Under the pieces are notes generated by a model that saw only the letters and a program-made list of their open reading frames with translations, searched no databases and had not been told where the DNA came from. Both the position numbers and the translations under genes were made by a program. DNA of 64,000 nt from Tetmemena sp. SeJ-2015 (Eukaryota > Ciliophora > Spirotrichea > Sporadotrichida > Oxytrichidae). The stretch is taken from contig JAJKFJ010020844.1 in the NCBI GenBank assembly GCA_027382625.1, positions 1 to 64,000 on the forward strand, given 5' to 3'. Below are positions 25,784-37,653 of this stretch, in pieces; within the stretch, counting starts at the first letter, position 1; the number at the start of each line of letters is the position of its first letter.

Positions 25784-28266
25784 TCCCCCAGCACTCAGAT
25801 TCTAACCTTGAGTGTACTCTTCGATGTAGTGCTGCTCGAACTTTGAAAGCACCTCTTCAAGTGTGAGTCCCTCGCTCTCTGCGAACTACCTAAGTTCTCT
25901 CACCTGCTCCTTGGCGTACTGCATCAGGAACTCATCGAACATTATGTATCCTCCTCCCGTTCTGAACAACAGCTTCCCATTAGAGACTTGCAAAAAAAGA
26001 ATACTAAAAGTCATTACAGATTATACTTTGGCGTTAATGACTTTGCCAGCGAAGAGGTACTCGCCCTGTCTCAGCCGCTTCATGGGGAACTGATAGGCCT
26101 TAGCCTCTGGTGGAGGAGGTTTCTTGGCTGGCACCACCACCTATATCCTCTTCTTCATCGCTTGCTGGATCTCTATTTATCAATAAAAATAAGAAGGAAT
26201 ATTATATTATTTCCCTCCTGAGCTCGTCGATGTACTTGTCCTTGTCCTCCAGGATCTCCTCCAGCTAGGCAATGTCCTCGTCCCTGTCCTGCATCTTGAT
26301 CCTCAGCTCCGAGATCTGCTTGTCGTAGAGGGCGAACTGCTGCAGGTAGGCGTCTTCTATCTGCTTGGCCTTGAGGAGCTTGTCCTCGATGATGCGCAGC
26401 TGGTCGTTGTTGTTCTCCAGAGTAGCTTTCGACACCTCGTTCTCCAACTGCTTCCTGCTGTGAGCCATCTCCTGCTCTAGGTATTCAAAATTATAATTAA
26501 TTATTATTAAGCCTATTCATTGTTAGCGAGGATGATGGCCTTGACCTGTTCAGCTATCTTGTCATAGAGTTCTGCCTTCTCTTTGTAGACTTGGCGATAC
26601 TCCTGGTACTTGGCTACATATTCTCCTTTCAGCCTCTCTAGTCCCTCCTAGTCAAGGGTGTTAGCCTCAACCCCTGCCTTCTACTGCTCAAGAGCCTGCT
26701 GTTTCAGTCTCAGTTTCTAGCACTCTGCCTCCTTCTCCCGTATCAACTTGGAAAAATATAAGAACGCTAAACTTGTCAGCTTCTGTGGTGAGTTTGTTGA
26801 TAAGCTTTTGGTTGAGGGCTGCCACTTCAGACATCTGCTCGCTCTCTATGCGCTACTTCTTCCTCTTCCAGTCCTCTTGTAAATTCGAACTCTCAGACTG
26901 CAGCTGCTGAGTTCTCTGCTTTATATAACGCAGTAAGGTATATACTCTTTAGTTTATCCCTTCCAGCAATTGCTTGAGCTGAGCGAGCTGTGGGTTAGAC
27001 TTATTGAAGGACTCAACTGCCTGCCTTTCATGCTACAGGTAGGAGTTCAAAAGCTAAGTCTGTCTCAGCTCTCTCTGAAGTTGCTGTATCTCCGAAGTCT
27101 GAGAAGCAAGTGCCTCCTCCTGTAAGTGTCTCTCATTTTCCAGTCTCTCTCCCTCCTCCGCAATTACAGCCATTTCCCTTTCCTTCTCCGTGACTAAGTC
27201 CCTCTTTTACTGCCTGATCCTTTCTAGTTGCTACTTCAGCTCCTCTATCTTATTTTACCCCTCCTCGCACTCTCTTTCTTAGAGTTCGTTACGCCTCCTC
27301 TGAGCCTCAACCTCCTCCTTCAATTTCTGAACCTGTGTTTTCTTGTTATCAAGTTATTGTTTTGCCTCAGTCTTGGCCCTTTGAAACTCCTCATCCATGT
27401 CTCTTTGTCCCCTCTTCTGCAGTTCCTGCCTGATGTTCTCAACTGCTGTCTTCTCCATGTCATCCAGCCCATCCAGGTATGACTGCAGCTGCTGGGTTTA
27501 CTCTGTCAGGTCTTTGAGAACACGCTGCTGCCCCTGATCACTCACTTGCAACTTGGACTTTATGACTTGCTCCTTCAGGGTCTTCAGCTTTTCGAGCAAT
27601 TGCCTTCTCACCTCCTCAATCTGTAAGTCCTACTCAAGCTTCAGCTAATCCATCTACAGAGTGGATAGACTTGATCTTAGAGAAGAAAGCTCTTGGTGCT
27701 AAGTCTGATGATCCTTGTGGGAGGTGTTGAGCAACGAGTGAGCCTACTTTAACTATTCAAGATCTGTGAGGACGTAGTCCTTAGCTTCCATCATTTTCCT
27801 GTACTGATAATTAACACACAGTAAGTATATTCAACTGTCTTTTTTTTGAATATAGTACTGTTGAGCCAGTTATTGGAGTTCGAGGAGTTCTTTGGCGGTT
27901 TGCTTTTGAGTCATCTGAAGTTGCCTTTCCTTGAAGGACTTGAGTTTATCTTCCAGCTTGGCCCTCACCTCAATAATCATACTCTCAAATTCTTCCCTCT
28001 ACTTAGCACTGGTTCTTGGTGACACAGCTGTTCCCAAGTTCGGTTAAGTTAAATAAGAAATGCAAATATCGAGAACTGCATTCATAATGATGTTAAGTGA
28101 TGGTTGGGAACTATTGGATGTTGTCGTTGGAGAATTTGACGCTCTTAGTGTTTGCAGTGGCGTTGAGTTGGTTGCTGGTCTTAGGCTACTTGATTATGCC
28201 TCCCTCACTAGTGTTGCTAATAGCCTAATTTGTCTGGCTTCTTGGAGAAGCAATCTGACTACTCAT
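25694..28266 (-). CDS. Coiled-coil protein with GAS2-related (GAR-like) C-terminus
   Basis: From ATG 28264-28266 (MSSQIASPRSQTNQAISNTS) to TGA 25694-25696. A short Ser/Asn-rich head is followed by about 500 residues of Gln/Glu/Lys-rich coiled coil (27950-26180), then a Pro-rich linker and a module reading GEYLFAGKVSNGKLLFRTGG and GYIMFDEFLMQYAKEQ. This resembles the microtubule-binding GAR domain of GAS2 proteins (invariant GGG..F-D-E-F). A cytoskeletal or basal-body role is inferred. Seven IESs with pointers ACTTAAC, CAGTAC, ATAAA, CAAGTT, GAATA, AAATA and AAGTC are needed to read it; with these removed the frame is continuous with no base correction, which is strong support for both gene and IESs. 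Confidence 0.85.
25985..26043 (-). other. IES, pointer AAGTC
   Basis: GACTT at 25985-25989 and 26039-26043 (plus strand), unit 54 nt. Excision gives LFAGKVSNGKLL. Confidence 0.8.
26174..26212 (-). other. IES, pointer AAATA
   Basis: TATTT at 26174-26178 and 26208-26212, unit 34 nt, AT-rich. Excision joins DELRREIE to IQQAMKKRIQVVVP. Confidence 0.8.
26482..26518 (-). other. IES, pointer GAATA
   Basis: TATTC at 26482-26486 and 26514-26518, unit 32 nt, AT-rich. Excision joins ILANNEY to LEQEMAHSRKQ. Confidence 0.85.
26745..26775 (-). other. IES, pointer CAAGTT
   Basis: AACTTG at 26745-26750 and 26770-26775, unit 25 nt. Excision joins TTEADK to LIREKEAE. Confidence 0.82.
26920..26957 (-). other. 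IES, pointer ATAAA
   Basis: TTTAT at 26920-26924 and 26953-26957, unit 33 nt. Excision joins LLEGIK to QRTQQLQSESS. The insert is open in frame, so support comes from composition and the repeat. Confidence 0.65.
27801..27860 (-). other. IES, pointer CAGTAC
   Basis: GTACTG at 27801-27806 and 27855-27860, unit 54 nt with a T8 run. Excision joins LAQQYR to KMMEAKDYV. Confidence 0.78.
28043..28098 (-). other. IES, pointer ACTTAAC
   Basis: GTTAAGT at 28043-28049 and 28092-28098, unit 49 nt. Excision joins FPTITQP to NLGTAVSPRTSAK and corrects the frame. Confidence 0.85.
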
Positions 28267-28493
28267 ACTATCACAGTATTTAAATTAACTCAACTTAGCA
28301 GAAGGATTGACTTAAACTTGGTTTGAGGATGTCTATTTCAAAGCTGAGTGTAAGTTCTCGCTCATGTTTGAGTAATTTATAATTTCCAAATCTTGCATTC
28401 CCAATCTGATACAGTGGTTCAATTAGAATTGCTTATTCTACTTTTGAAAAGTGAGAATTGAAATAAAATCAAAACCATTATAGAACTTAAGTT

Positions 28494-29410
28494 ATGGAAT
28501 TCTTAGAGGACAACGACCCACTCATGCTCAACGCTCAATTTGAGCCCATCCCAGAGGAAGACGTCAGAAGGGATTCGAGACTCCAGTCCAGGCAGTCCAA
28601 TCAAGTAGAGGCACTCAACCAATACCACAGAGGAGCAGCTGCTGGTCAAAGTTTATCCCCACAGAAGGTGCAGTCAAGGCACTCCTCGCAGAGATCAGTT
28701 ACAGCCAGCGCTCATTAGAAGTAGAGTGAACTCAACGGCAAGTACGGAGGAGAGGAAGACAAATAATTTAAGATGAAATCTTATTAAATTTTGATTGACA
28801 ACATAATCTGTGGAAGGTTCCCACACATGGACATCTGCGCTTGCGACATTCAGTGCTCCATCGCTTTGAGAGAGATAAACTTGTTCGAGGTCTACCCAGG
28901 CATATTGATGGGTCCCTACCAAGCAGGTTTCAAGACTAAGCAGCTGATCGATAATGGAGTGACCCACATCCTTAATGTCACTTGCAGAGAGTACATGAAG
29001 CGATTCCGTTTTATCATTAATTTTCATTCTCCATTATGATGTTGCGAAGAAAGTACTTCAAGTACCTTGATGTGCAGATCTACGATACGCACGCAGAGGA
29101 TGCAAAGAAGCACTTCCGTATCACTAACCGCTTCATAGACGAGGCTCGCAAGGGTCAGGCAAATCATCAATCTCTCTCAATCCAAACTGGCTAGTAAACT
29201 CCAAGTTAAGGAGGCAAGATTCTAGTGCACTCTGTGCAAGGCAAGAGCAGAGCTGCCACTTTCATTCTAGCTTACTTAATCGGCAAGGAGAAAATGAAGC
29301 TGAAGGATGGACTCACCCTCCTAAGACAATATGTAACAGAAGTGGAGCCTAATGAGACTTTCATGCATCAACTAGCTGAATATGATCTTGAAATCCTCTC
29401 TAAATATTGA
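28494..29410 (+). CDS. Dual-specificity phosphatase-like protein, Cys-to-Ser (pseudophosphatase)
   Basis: ATG 28494 to TGA 29408-29410, about 290 residues after removal of one IES. A disordered, Ser/Gln-rich N-terminus precedes a DSP domain: EVYPGILMGPYQAGFKTKQL, then ITHILNVT-like GVTHILNVTCREY, then YLDVQIYDTHAEDAKKHF, and the P-loop region ILVHSVQGKSRAATFILAYL. In active enzymes the P-loop is H-C-x5-R; here the codon is TCT, giving H-S-x5-R, so the nucleophile is missing while the Arg is kept. This points to a STYX-like phospho-binding protein rather than an enzyme. A one-base difference (TGT to TCT) could also be a sequence error. The last residues EYDLEILSKY complete the fold. Confidence 0.85.
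29000..29047 (+). other. IES, pointer GCGA
   Basis: GCGA at 29000-29003 and 29044-29047, unit 44 nt with an in-frame TGA. Excision joins CREYMKR to RKYFKYLDVQIYD. Confidence 0.82.
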
Positions 29411-29568
29411 TTAAGTCTTTAATTCTATGAAGATGTTGCCACATGAAAATCAGTATTTGCATCATAGGAATAAGATTGCTTGAAAGAGATTAGTAGAATT
29501 AAACTTAGATTTGGGCGAAAATGAAATTAAAGCTACTCAACTTAAACAATTACAGATAACGACACAGA
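29411..29568. other. Short intergenic spacer
   Basis: About 160 nt between the phosphatase-like gene and the E3 ligase gene, both on the plus strand. An in-frame upstream ATG at 29521 is an alternative start for the latter. Confidence 0.4.
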
Positions 29569-32500
29569 ATGAGTAAGTTAGCGAGGCTCATTCTTATAAC
29601 TTGCTTTGTGGTAGCAAGCTCTAAAGAAATAAATTTATCATAATAAAATGCAAAGACAAGAACTACTGAAAGTGAAGATGTAGAAAGCTCAGATTTATCA
29701 ATGAGACAAATTATATAAACAACTTTACTTGAAGGCCATTAGGCTTTGAGAGAGCCATCAAATTAAGAGCAATAATAAAATTACGTAATTGACAGAATCG
29801 AGGGATTTCATAACCTGATCATGAGAAAACGTTTTCTTCACAATTTACCATACCTGAATAAGAATATCCTAACATGAGTCACATATACAAAGACGATAGC
29901 TCCTATGATTCAATTTCAGGCTATTTGGAAAGGAGGTTACAGTCGGTTGATGCTACTTCTGACAGAAATACGAAAGAAGGATCACAAAATAGTGAATCAC
30001 CCTCTAACTTTATATCTCTATGTAATTAATCTTTATTTTTAACGCTTCTATTGATGAAATTTCATAAATTGGAGATTTAGGGCTGATTGACTAAGTAAAT
30101 TCAATTGAGGATGAGAGTGACTCCTAATCTGAAGCTGAAGACGACACCTTAGATATTCTTCCCATAGATGCATGCCTACATATAAATATTCTGATTTCTT
30201 ATTACCTTAATAAATAGATGCAGCTTAGTAGCAAAGAGACAGACTCAACAAAATAGAGAACGGGAAGCGCTTGAGCAGAGAGAGTCTCAATAATCTTACT
30301 CATGTAGCGCCTTTCCTCAACACCTCCCATGGCTAATTTAAATTGAGCATTTAACCTTTTCTCTGTTAATTTTAGCAACCTTTCAAAGGCTCATGGTAAC
30401 AAATCGGCCCCTCTCACGAACCTGTAAGTTTTTAACACAACTTCTATATTCCTCTCTCTAACAGTATATGTATAGATAAACGAGTACTTTGAGCATTCAA
30501 CAGGAAATGCAACTCTGCTCTTCAATTTTTATTCCTATGACTATGATGAGCACAAGTTCGCCTATTCGCAGACTCGACATTTCAACGAGCATACTCTCTA
30601 TACCAAGTTTGACATAAAGCTGATCCTGCAAGATAAAAACTACCTTGATAACTTCTTGCAACTAGAGGTGCAGTACTTGCTCGGTCATGAGTCTCAGAGC
30701 AAGATAAGCTATGATGTCTAAAATTAGTAAGTCTATCAGAATTTGACCCTTAAAATATAAAAAGCATTAACGAATTTCGAGTATTCTGAATCACTATAAA
30801 CCTATTTTTAGAACTATAAATATCAACAACTATCAAGGATTGGTGAAAGAAGCATCACTTCTCACAGTAAACCAAGTTTACAGTAAGATAAAGTTCATTC
30901 CCTAAAATTATTTGCAGACTGCAGCTTGAACATATCGATAAGAGTAGAGAACATGACTCAGTCTTACTATGACTAGAACTTGCCACTCAATCTCATTATC
31001 GGAAATAACGATGAGCATCAATAGAATTATCAAGTCTTCAAAGTTCATGTGCGAGTTTCTAACGGTGCAGATGACATTGATTCGTTGGGTCCTTAAGGCA
31101 AGTGGTGCTTTGTTAACAACACAATCGAAGGAGAGTTCTATAACGTCGATTTTTCAGTAAGTCCACCAACATCTTGTCAATTTATAATCATATTTTAGAA
31201 CCTTAAAGAGAAACTCTTCAAGTACTGTATGGTTTACATGGGTATAACAATTGTCCTGATATATGCCATGGTTTTCGAGTATGTTAAAATAACCCAGGAT
31301 CAAAGGGAGAACGCGCAAAATATTTCTCTCTTTTCAATAGGATTACACTCAGTTTGGAGCTTACTGTCAATTGTTATTCATTTGATACTGGGCTATTAAC
31401 TATTCTCTAACTATGCCAAGCTTATATGGGCTCCTGTGCTTTGCAACATCATTCTTCACTTTCTAGTCTAAAGAAAGTTGCTAGTAGCAGTTTGGAAAGC
31501 TCAACAGAGTTACATCTTAGTTGAGTAGGATATGAGAAATTCTGAAATCAGATGTCAAAGTCGCTACTACTTCTTCGTCTTCACTTTTATGATGCTGGTC
31601 TACAAGATCCTGACTATCGATATTTTCATGGTGCTCTTCTTTGGAACAATTTGGCTGCCTTAGATAATTGTGAATCATGTGATGGGGCAGCACAGCAGAT
31701 ATCACCTCTCTCCAGGCTTCATCTTTTTCTCGACTGTCCATTTTATCTTCTTCCCAGTAATTCTTAAATTCCATTTGCTTTAATGATATATAGGTTTACA
31801 TGAGAGGGTGTCCGAACAATGTTTTCATGACTCAGCCTCACACCTCTACAGTAGTTATAATAATTACTTCTCTCACTCTGCAGTTCCTATGCCTGATATT
31901 TCAGTCGATCAGAAACCCTGTTCGCTACTTGCCCCGCGGCATGCAAAGAAGGATTCGAAGAATCATCCGAGAGAGGAATCGAAGACTTAGACTCTCTAGG
32001 GCTGCACAAGCTATGGGGGTTCAAAACTAGCAGCATCAATACTTCAGAAGATTCAAGAAGGAGTAAGCATCTCAAGCCTAGAATGGAGAAAATGGAACCC
32101 AGAGTACTGATTCCTCTCTAAGAATCAGCATGGGAAGAGCAAGATAACAATTTCAACTCTGTGGTAATTTTTAAGCAAGCTTAAGAAAAGTGATATCCTT
32201 TGGATCTAGACTTTATAAGAGAAAATCCAACTCAGCTGCAGCTTCTCATCATATGGTAGAGCTTGAAGATCATCCCTCTCTAGGAATAAATGAAATCAAT
32301 TCTGCATCTTCCATTGTTCAAAGGGAGAACAAAGCAAGAAGTGATTTAGAAGTTCAGAACAATCAAGAAATTCCTATAGTGAGCGACCTTAATGTGTCTA
32401 TTCAGTCTTCGAACTTTGATGAATAATAGTCAATTATTCGATTATCTTGTTTATGAAGAGCTAATAAAGAACACGGACTGCGTGATTTGCCTCTATCCTT

Positions 32501-32778
32501 TGAGACTCCTCCCCTCAGATTAAGGCGTCCCTCATTCTTCTTCTCACTCTTAAAATAGCCAAGATAATCAACAAGTCTCGAAGGGATATATGTAAACGCC
32601 TTGCAATCATCGCTTCCACAAGCCTTGCCTTCTGTAATGGATGAATATGAAGATGGAATGTCCAACCTGTAGACAGAGGCTACCAAGGATAGAAGACTTT
32701 GACATAGACTTTGACTATTTAGGATCGGGGTCAGACTCTGACTTAGACTACGATATCGATCTCAACTAAAGAAGGTGA
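29569..32778 (+). CDS. Tul1-like transmembrane RING E3 ubiquitin ligase
   Basis: Starts MSKLARLILITCFVVASSKE, a signal peptide, and ends at TGA 32776-32778. A large lumenal domain (to about 31150) ends in LGPQGKWCFVNNTIEGEFYN. Several hydrophobic segments follow (31230-31900), including YCMVYMGITIVLIYAMVF and FFVFTFMMLVYKILTIDIFM. The C-terminus is a RING-H2 finger: NTDCVICLYPLRLL, then TPCNHRFHKPCLLQW and MECPTCRQRLP, followed by an Asp-rich tail. This order matches the Golgi/endosomal Dsc/Tul1 ligase family, which ubiquitinates membrane proteins for degradation. Three introns and two IESs interrupt it; single-base breaks lie near 29815 and 32415, and an unresolved insert near 30010-30050. 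Confidence 0.85.
30164..30222 (+). other. IES, pointer ATAGATGCA
   Basis: A 9-bp direct repeat ATAGATGCA at 30164-30172 and 30214-30222, unit 50 nt, AT-rich insert. Excision joins LDILPIDA to AQQQRDRLNKIENGK in the correct frame. The longest pointer seen in the window. Confidence 0.9.
30334..30372 (+). other. Candidate IES, pointer TAATTT
   Basis: TAATTT at 30334-30339 and 30367-30372, unit 33 nt, in frame. An alternative is a 72-nt intron from GT 30304 to the TTTTAG at 30375, also frame-neutral. Confidence 0.45.
30424..30464 (+). other. Intron, 41 nt
   Basis: GTAAGTTTTTAAC to CTAACAG in the lumenal domain of the E3 ligase gene. Confidence 0.75.
31157..31198 (+). other. Intron, 42 nt
   Basis: GTAAGTCC to CATATTTTAG, just before the first membrane segment. 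Confidence 0.85.
31757..31793 (+). other. Intron, 37 nt
   Basis: GTAATTCTT to GATATATAG. Splicing joins FIFFP to VYMRGCPNNVF. Confidence 0.82.
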
Positions 32779-32916
32779 TCAAGAATTTATAATTGTAATT
32801 TTAACTACTTTTATTTCTTAAAATAATTCTAAAGTGACCTATTTAAATGAGATCTCTGAGAATTTAATAATTAATTATTTCAGATTCATTATCATTGCTA
32901 CAAACAAACAATTTCA

Positions 32917-35900
32917 ATGAGCACAGAATCACCCAGAGGGTCCCACTCTCCAAAGGAAAATAGCCTGCCTTAGAAGGCTAAGAGCAACTAGAGGAAAGAG
33001 AAGTTCATCCTCTTGCTTAAAGCATTCATCAAAGCAACAAAGGGGAGACAGCTCTATAACCAGATCCTCTTCAACTTGCTCTCAAATTAATTCTAATTAT
33101 ATTATGTTCTTAGTTATTGCCCGAGAAGATTTTAAATGGAGGTACTGAGCTAAGAAACAGCGAGTTACAGCAGCAATATCCTCAGTCCTCCACTCTTCAT
33201 CAAGGAGGAGGGCCTCGCTCCATCCTCAGTGAAACAGGTTAGAGCACAGCCACTACAAGCTCTTCCCTGAGTTTGCAGGTATCGGAGCCAAGAAAAGTTT
33301 TGACCAGAGTCTTGATCTGCAGGTGGACTTGGACATCGATCTTATCGAGATGCTGTTCTTCGATTAATTCTTGGGCGAAAATTTCATCCGCTGCTTCTTC
33401 AGGTACTATGCCAAGCTCTCTTCTTACATCAAAGATATCTTTGTAAATAGCAAATAGCTTCTTATTAAAGCATTTAATAAATTGTAAGTGCATATCATCT
33501 CTAGTGCTTATCAATTATATAGATTGAGATATTTGAGGAGGAGCAGCTGCAGAATCTTAAGGAAACTCCCGCTCCATGTCTGAGTTCAAAGTGGAGGAAA
33601 AATCTCTATAAGATCGCATTCAACTTGTCCAGTAGTACTTGAGACTTCCAAAGAAATATATCTAGTATTCAATTTTAACTTCGAGTATTGCTAAGACTGA
33701 GTCACTTTCCTTATGCCTTGGACAGCATAGACCCGCCAGCCTTACTTAGCAACAGCAACCTTAGGAATCATGGCTAGCTAGTGCAGTTGAAGATGGCTCG
33801 AGTGCTGAACGTGCTTCCCCCTCAGATGTACCTCTACTCCAGACTCTTCAAACGAGTTTGTAATTGCCACTATTATATTAGATGCATTGAAAAATAAATA
33901 CCCTATGAGCCTGAGTATGTGAGCCAGGTCAACACCAATCCTTTGAAGATTTTCAAAAACTTGGCTAACTTCTCCTCCAAAGTAGGCAGACATCATTCAT
34001 AAATTATCTTTCATTTTAACTTTAATCTTTACTATGATACAGTGTCAGACTGTTCAGAGGTATCTTGTGAAAGTTGTGCTTAGAAGTATCTAGTGGCTGA
34101 TTAGAAATTCCTGCCTTGCCAAAAAGTAGAAGTCCTCTCTCTTTTGACTAAGAAGAACAAGTAGATTGGGATAATGAAGGGAAAGCTGACGAATTTGGCT
34201 CATGATATCACAACTCTCTGGCTCATCGAACCTTTTGTGGGTTCTTTGGAGATTGGTGAAGTTATCAACTCAAAAATTTAAATCCCTATTTTTCTACCTT
34301 TAATAAACTTCGTAGGATTCTTCTTCATGTGTCCCTAGCAGCAACTAGTGAATGAGAGGTGTGTGTCTCCTCTTCTTGGTGCATTTGTGGCCTTTGACAT
34401 CGTCAAAATTAATCCTTTCAACCAAATGCTGGGAAAAGACTCTGCCCTTGCCAATCTGTTCTTCCAAGCTAATGATTATTCCTCAAATGCAAGTGCTACC
34501 AACTCAGTTGTTGGCACTAAGGTCAAGTTTAAACCTTATTTTAAATTATCTAAGTTGATTTAGTTTAAAATTGTAATATAGAACATAATTTATAAAGGTA
34601 GTACCCTTAGAAAGGCAGTCGTTGTTGACGATGGATAACATCCTCCTTCATCAAAAGCAGACACAGCAAGCTACAGATCGCTTTATACCTAAGATGAACA
34701 GACTAGTTAGAATTTAACTTATTTATTGAAGTATAATTCTTAAGTTGAAATTGCCAACAAACGCCTTTTTGAAAATAACCAGCCAAGAGTCTCATCCACT
34801 AATTTCTCAGGCACTTACTCCATTTTTGACGCCCTCTATGATCTAGAAACTTTCAAAGATTATTGCTTAAATTCGCTATAAAATTAAAAATTGTTGCAGT
34901 GACTATCTTAACTTTAAAATAGGAAGAGGAAGTGAAGAGACCAAGCTGTGGTGACCTTGAATACTAGAAATATCAGAGGAAAGTTCAGACTGATCCCTTC
35001 TTTGGCGCAGACAAGCGGCGCTCTTTCAACTCTTCTGAAGCCACTGAAGAAACCTTCTTCCATCCTTATCCTAACAGAAACCCTGAAAATGAAATTAACT
35101 GAAACTTTAAGTGTAATAGTAAATGATTAGATGAATTATTAATTGGAAGCTAATCAGTGATGAGCTAGAGTGAATACAAAGATGGATTAGTAATGAAGAT
35201 GCTTCAACTAGATGAGTTAGATTCAAGCTTTAGCCGAGTTCACCTGCTAGTTGACAAAGTGTTCCAAAATATGCGAGACATGGCGCAAAATTCAAACATG
35301 TTTCATCTGAAACTGGCTATGCTTCTTAGTTTTTAATGAAATTATACATGAAAATCATAGATTAGTTCGATAGTCCAAATGAAAAACTCGCTTATGAAAT
35401 ATTTGGAGCATGAAGCCAAAGAGATTCATCCAAAACTCTCGATGTGGACTTAGCAGGTTAAAGTTGAAAAGCCCTTTGAAGACTAATCTATGAGCAATCA
35501 ATAGTGTGAAGACTATGACTACCTTGAAAAGCTCTCTGTCTACACCCCAGATTAGTTCCTAGCTCTAGAGGATGATGAAGACACTCTTGACTCGCTATCA
35601 CAGCTTTCAACAAGAGACAACTTGAACATGCTGATTGTGAATGATGATTCTTCCCACTTTAATTCCTTGGTGTCAACTCTAAGGGTAAAGGGCGTCAAGA
35701 TTGCTGAGTTCCCAACCAGCTACGATTAATCGACTATCTTGCCATTCCTTCTTAAGAATGATAATTCGATTGTCTTATTCAGAAACCCCAAAAAGGACCT
35801 CATCAACTTGATCAAACTCATCATTAGGAAAGGCGCCCTCTACTTCAAGACACAGCATCAGCCCATCACAGTCAATCTCACGATCTCTCAATATAATAAT

Positions 35901-37348
35901 ATCACAATTATATGATCTGGGTATTCATCGATTCTCTGATTCTCTTAGAGAAGCAGAAGACCACAGCCAAAGGAGTAAACAGGAAGGTGAAGACTTTAAC
36001 TGAGCTCGTGAATACTCAGTATGGAACTGACTTTACTTCAATCTTTGATGTGTCGCTAGATCTGAGTGCGTACACCAACGTGGAGGTTCTTGGCTATGAT
36101 TACCTCGCCTATACTGATAACTTGATGCTTGATAAGCTAGCTATGAACTTAGAGGGCCATACTCCAAAAATAGAGAGTGAGAAGCTATTCGAATTCAAGG
36201 AACTCAAGTGCTAATGCAAAAGGAGCTAGACTAAAGAGGCAGAGAAGGAATATCAAGCACGTCAGAGAGATCTCGAGGAGCGTAGTAATAACGGGTCGTC
36301 ATCCTTCAGACTAAGTATTGGTGAGCACTTCATTCAGTACTACTATCTGAGTCAGAGGAAGTAGTCTGCGTAGAATGATGCCAACCAAGCTATTCTTTCC
36401 TACCAGAATGGAAAAGCTTCCAATGACAAAAACTGGATGACACTCAAAGATTTAGTGCGGGTCAAGAAGCTAGCTGACTCTCTTAATTTCTTGAGACTCT
36501 TCTTCCTTAAGAATCAGGATCAGCACATCAACGAGATCAAGATTGATCGCAACCTACTTAGCTAGTCTGTATCCTCTAATCAAGGAAACTTTAAGCATAA
36601 AATCTTTAAAATTTTTAATGCTTTGAGGTATTAAAAACTTTGGACTTAAGTAGCATGGCTTAGAGATCATAGACAGCGTTCTTGCCATTTTCTTCTTTGA
36701 ATTGACTAGGCTCTTCAGATGTGGAAAGATTCCTGACAGTCCCAAACAGTTGCAATTTAGAATTTTCTACTTCTTCTCGCGCCTTAAGTTGTGCAAGACT
36801 TTCGATAAGCCATTTACTCCTCCTCCTACTTTAGGCTCAACTCATATGAATAAAATGTTAAGGTAAAATATAAAAAAATTGAAATTTAGAAATATTGTAG
36901 TGATCATTTATTTATAATATAAGATTTATATTGAGATTCCATTTAGATATTTTCTTATGAAGTCGGGGGATCTTAATTCCAGTGATGTGAGGAGGCCTCA
37001 CGCATCGGAAAGATTCGCTTAAAATCCAGGCTTGAGAACAAGTCTGGATGATCTTGAGCCTGAAAATGATGACAGCAAGAATTAATAAGACGCCTTTATA
37101 AACTTTGCATTTTGTTAAGCGAGGATGAGATCGAGGGGCTTTTGGAGTAAATGAGACTTGATATTCCGCACGCACAGATCTATGCTAGGAAAGATTATCA
37201 GTTGTCATCCAGCCATCCACTGAAAGGCCCCACGTTAGAGGATGTAGTAGAACTATGTGCTAACTGTAGAACTTAGACTAAGGAAAACCTGAAGTTTAAG
37301 AATCTCTACAAAGGGCTGATTGAGGAGGTAGTCAGGAGCATTTGCTGA
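32917..37348 (+). CDS. MCM-domain protein resembling MCMDC2
   Basis: Starts MSTESPRGSHSPKENSLPQK. Blocks in order: an N-terminal helical part; a zinc-knuckle/OB-like part with C-x2-C and FLPCQKVEVLSL, then LEIGEVINSK; a degenerate AAA+ region with NLNMLIVNDDSSHF in place of the Walker A of true MCMs, KGALYFKTQ, and FDVSLDLSAYTNVEVLGYDY near the arginine-finger position; then EHFIQYYYLSQRKQ and RVKKLADSLNFLRLFF, matching the MCM C-terminal region. The absence of G-K-S/T suggests an ATPase-dead MCM paralogue such as the meiotic MCMDC2. The family call is inference from motif order. An intron (33484-33522), an IES (AAACTTT) and several single-base breaks occur. The tail after 36850 may be a separate gene. 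Confidence 0.55.
33484..33522 (+). other. Intron, 39 nt
   Basis: GTAAGTGC to TTATATAG in the MCM-like gene. A one-base A-run correction just upstream is still needed to join the frames. An ATTG pointer pair is a weaker alternative. Confidence 0.6.
36586..36641 (+). other. IES, pointer AAACTTT
   Basis: AAACTTT at 36586-36592 and 36635-36641, unit 49 nt, AT-rich. Excision joins SSNQGNF to GLKQHGLEIIDSVLAIFF, which is otherwise out of frame. Confidence 0.85.
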
Positions 37349-37653
37349 ATTAATTTTAGTAGCAATATATATCATCCATCTTAAATTTAATTATTTCAGC
37401 TTAACATAGGAAAATCGCTTTCATTTTATTTTTCATTAGTGTAGATTGAGTCTTAAAATTCTTTGAGAGAGATGATTTAAACGAGGTGATAGTCTTAACT
37501 TGTGAAAATTAGATATGAACTATTTAAATAATTTCTAATGAAGTTTGCTATGATGACTCTATCGAGCTATTTCTCATTTTAATAATCCAAAGTAGCAGCA
37601 CTCTAGGTTCCTTCACTTAATCAACCCATTGTTACTTCTTGGGGCTTATGAAA

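Noticed and set aside
28695..29027. Minus-strand 110-codon open frame
   Set aside because: Antisense shadow of the phosphatase-like gene, which has clear domain motifs on the plus strand.
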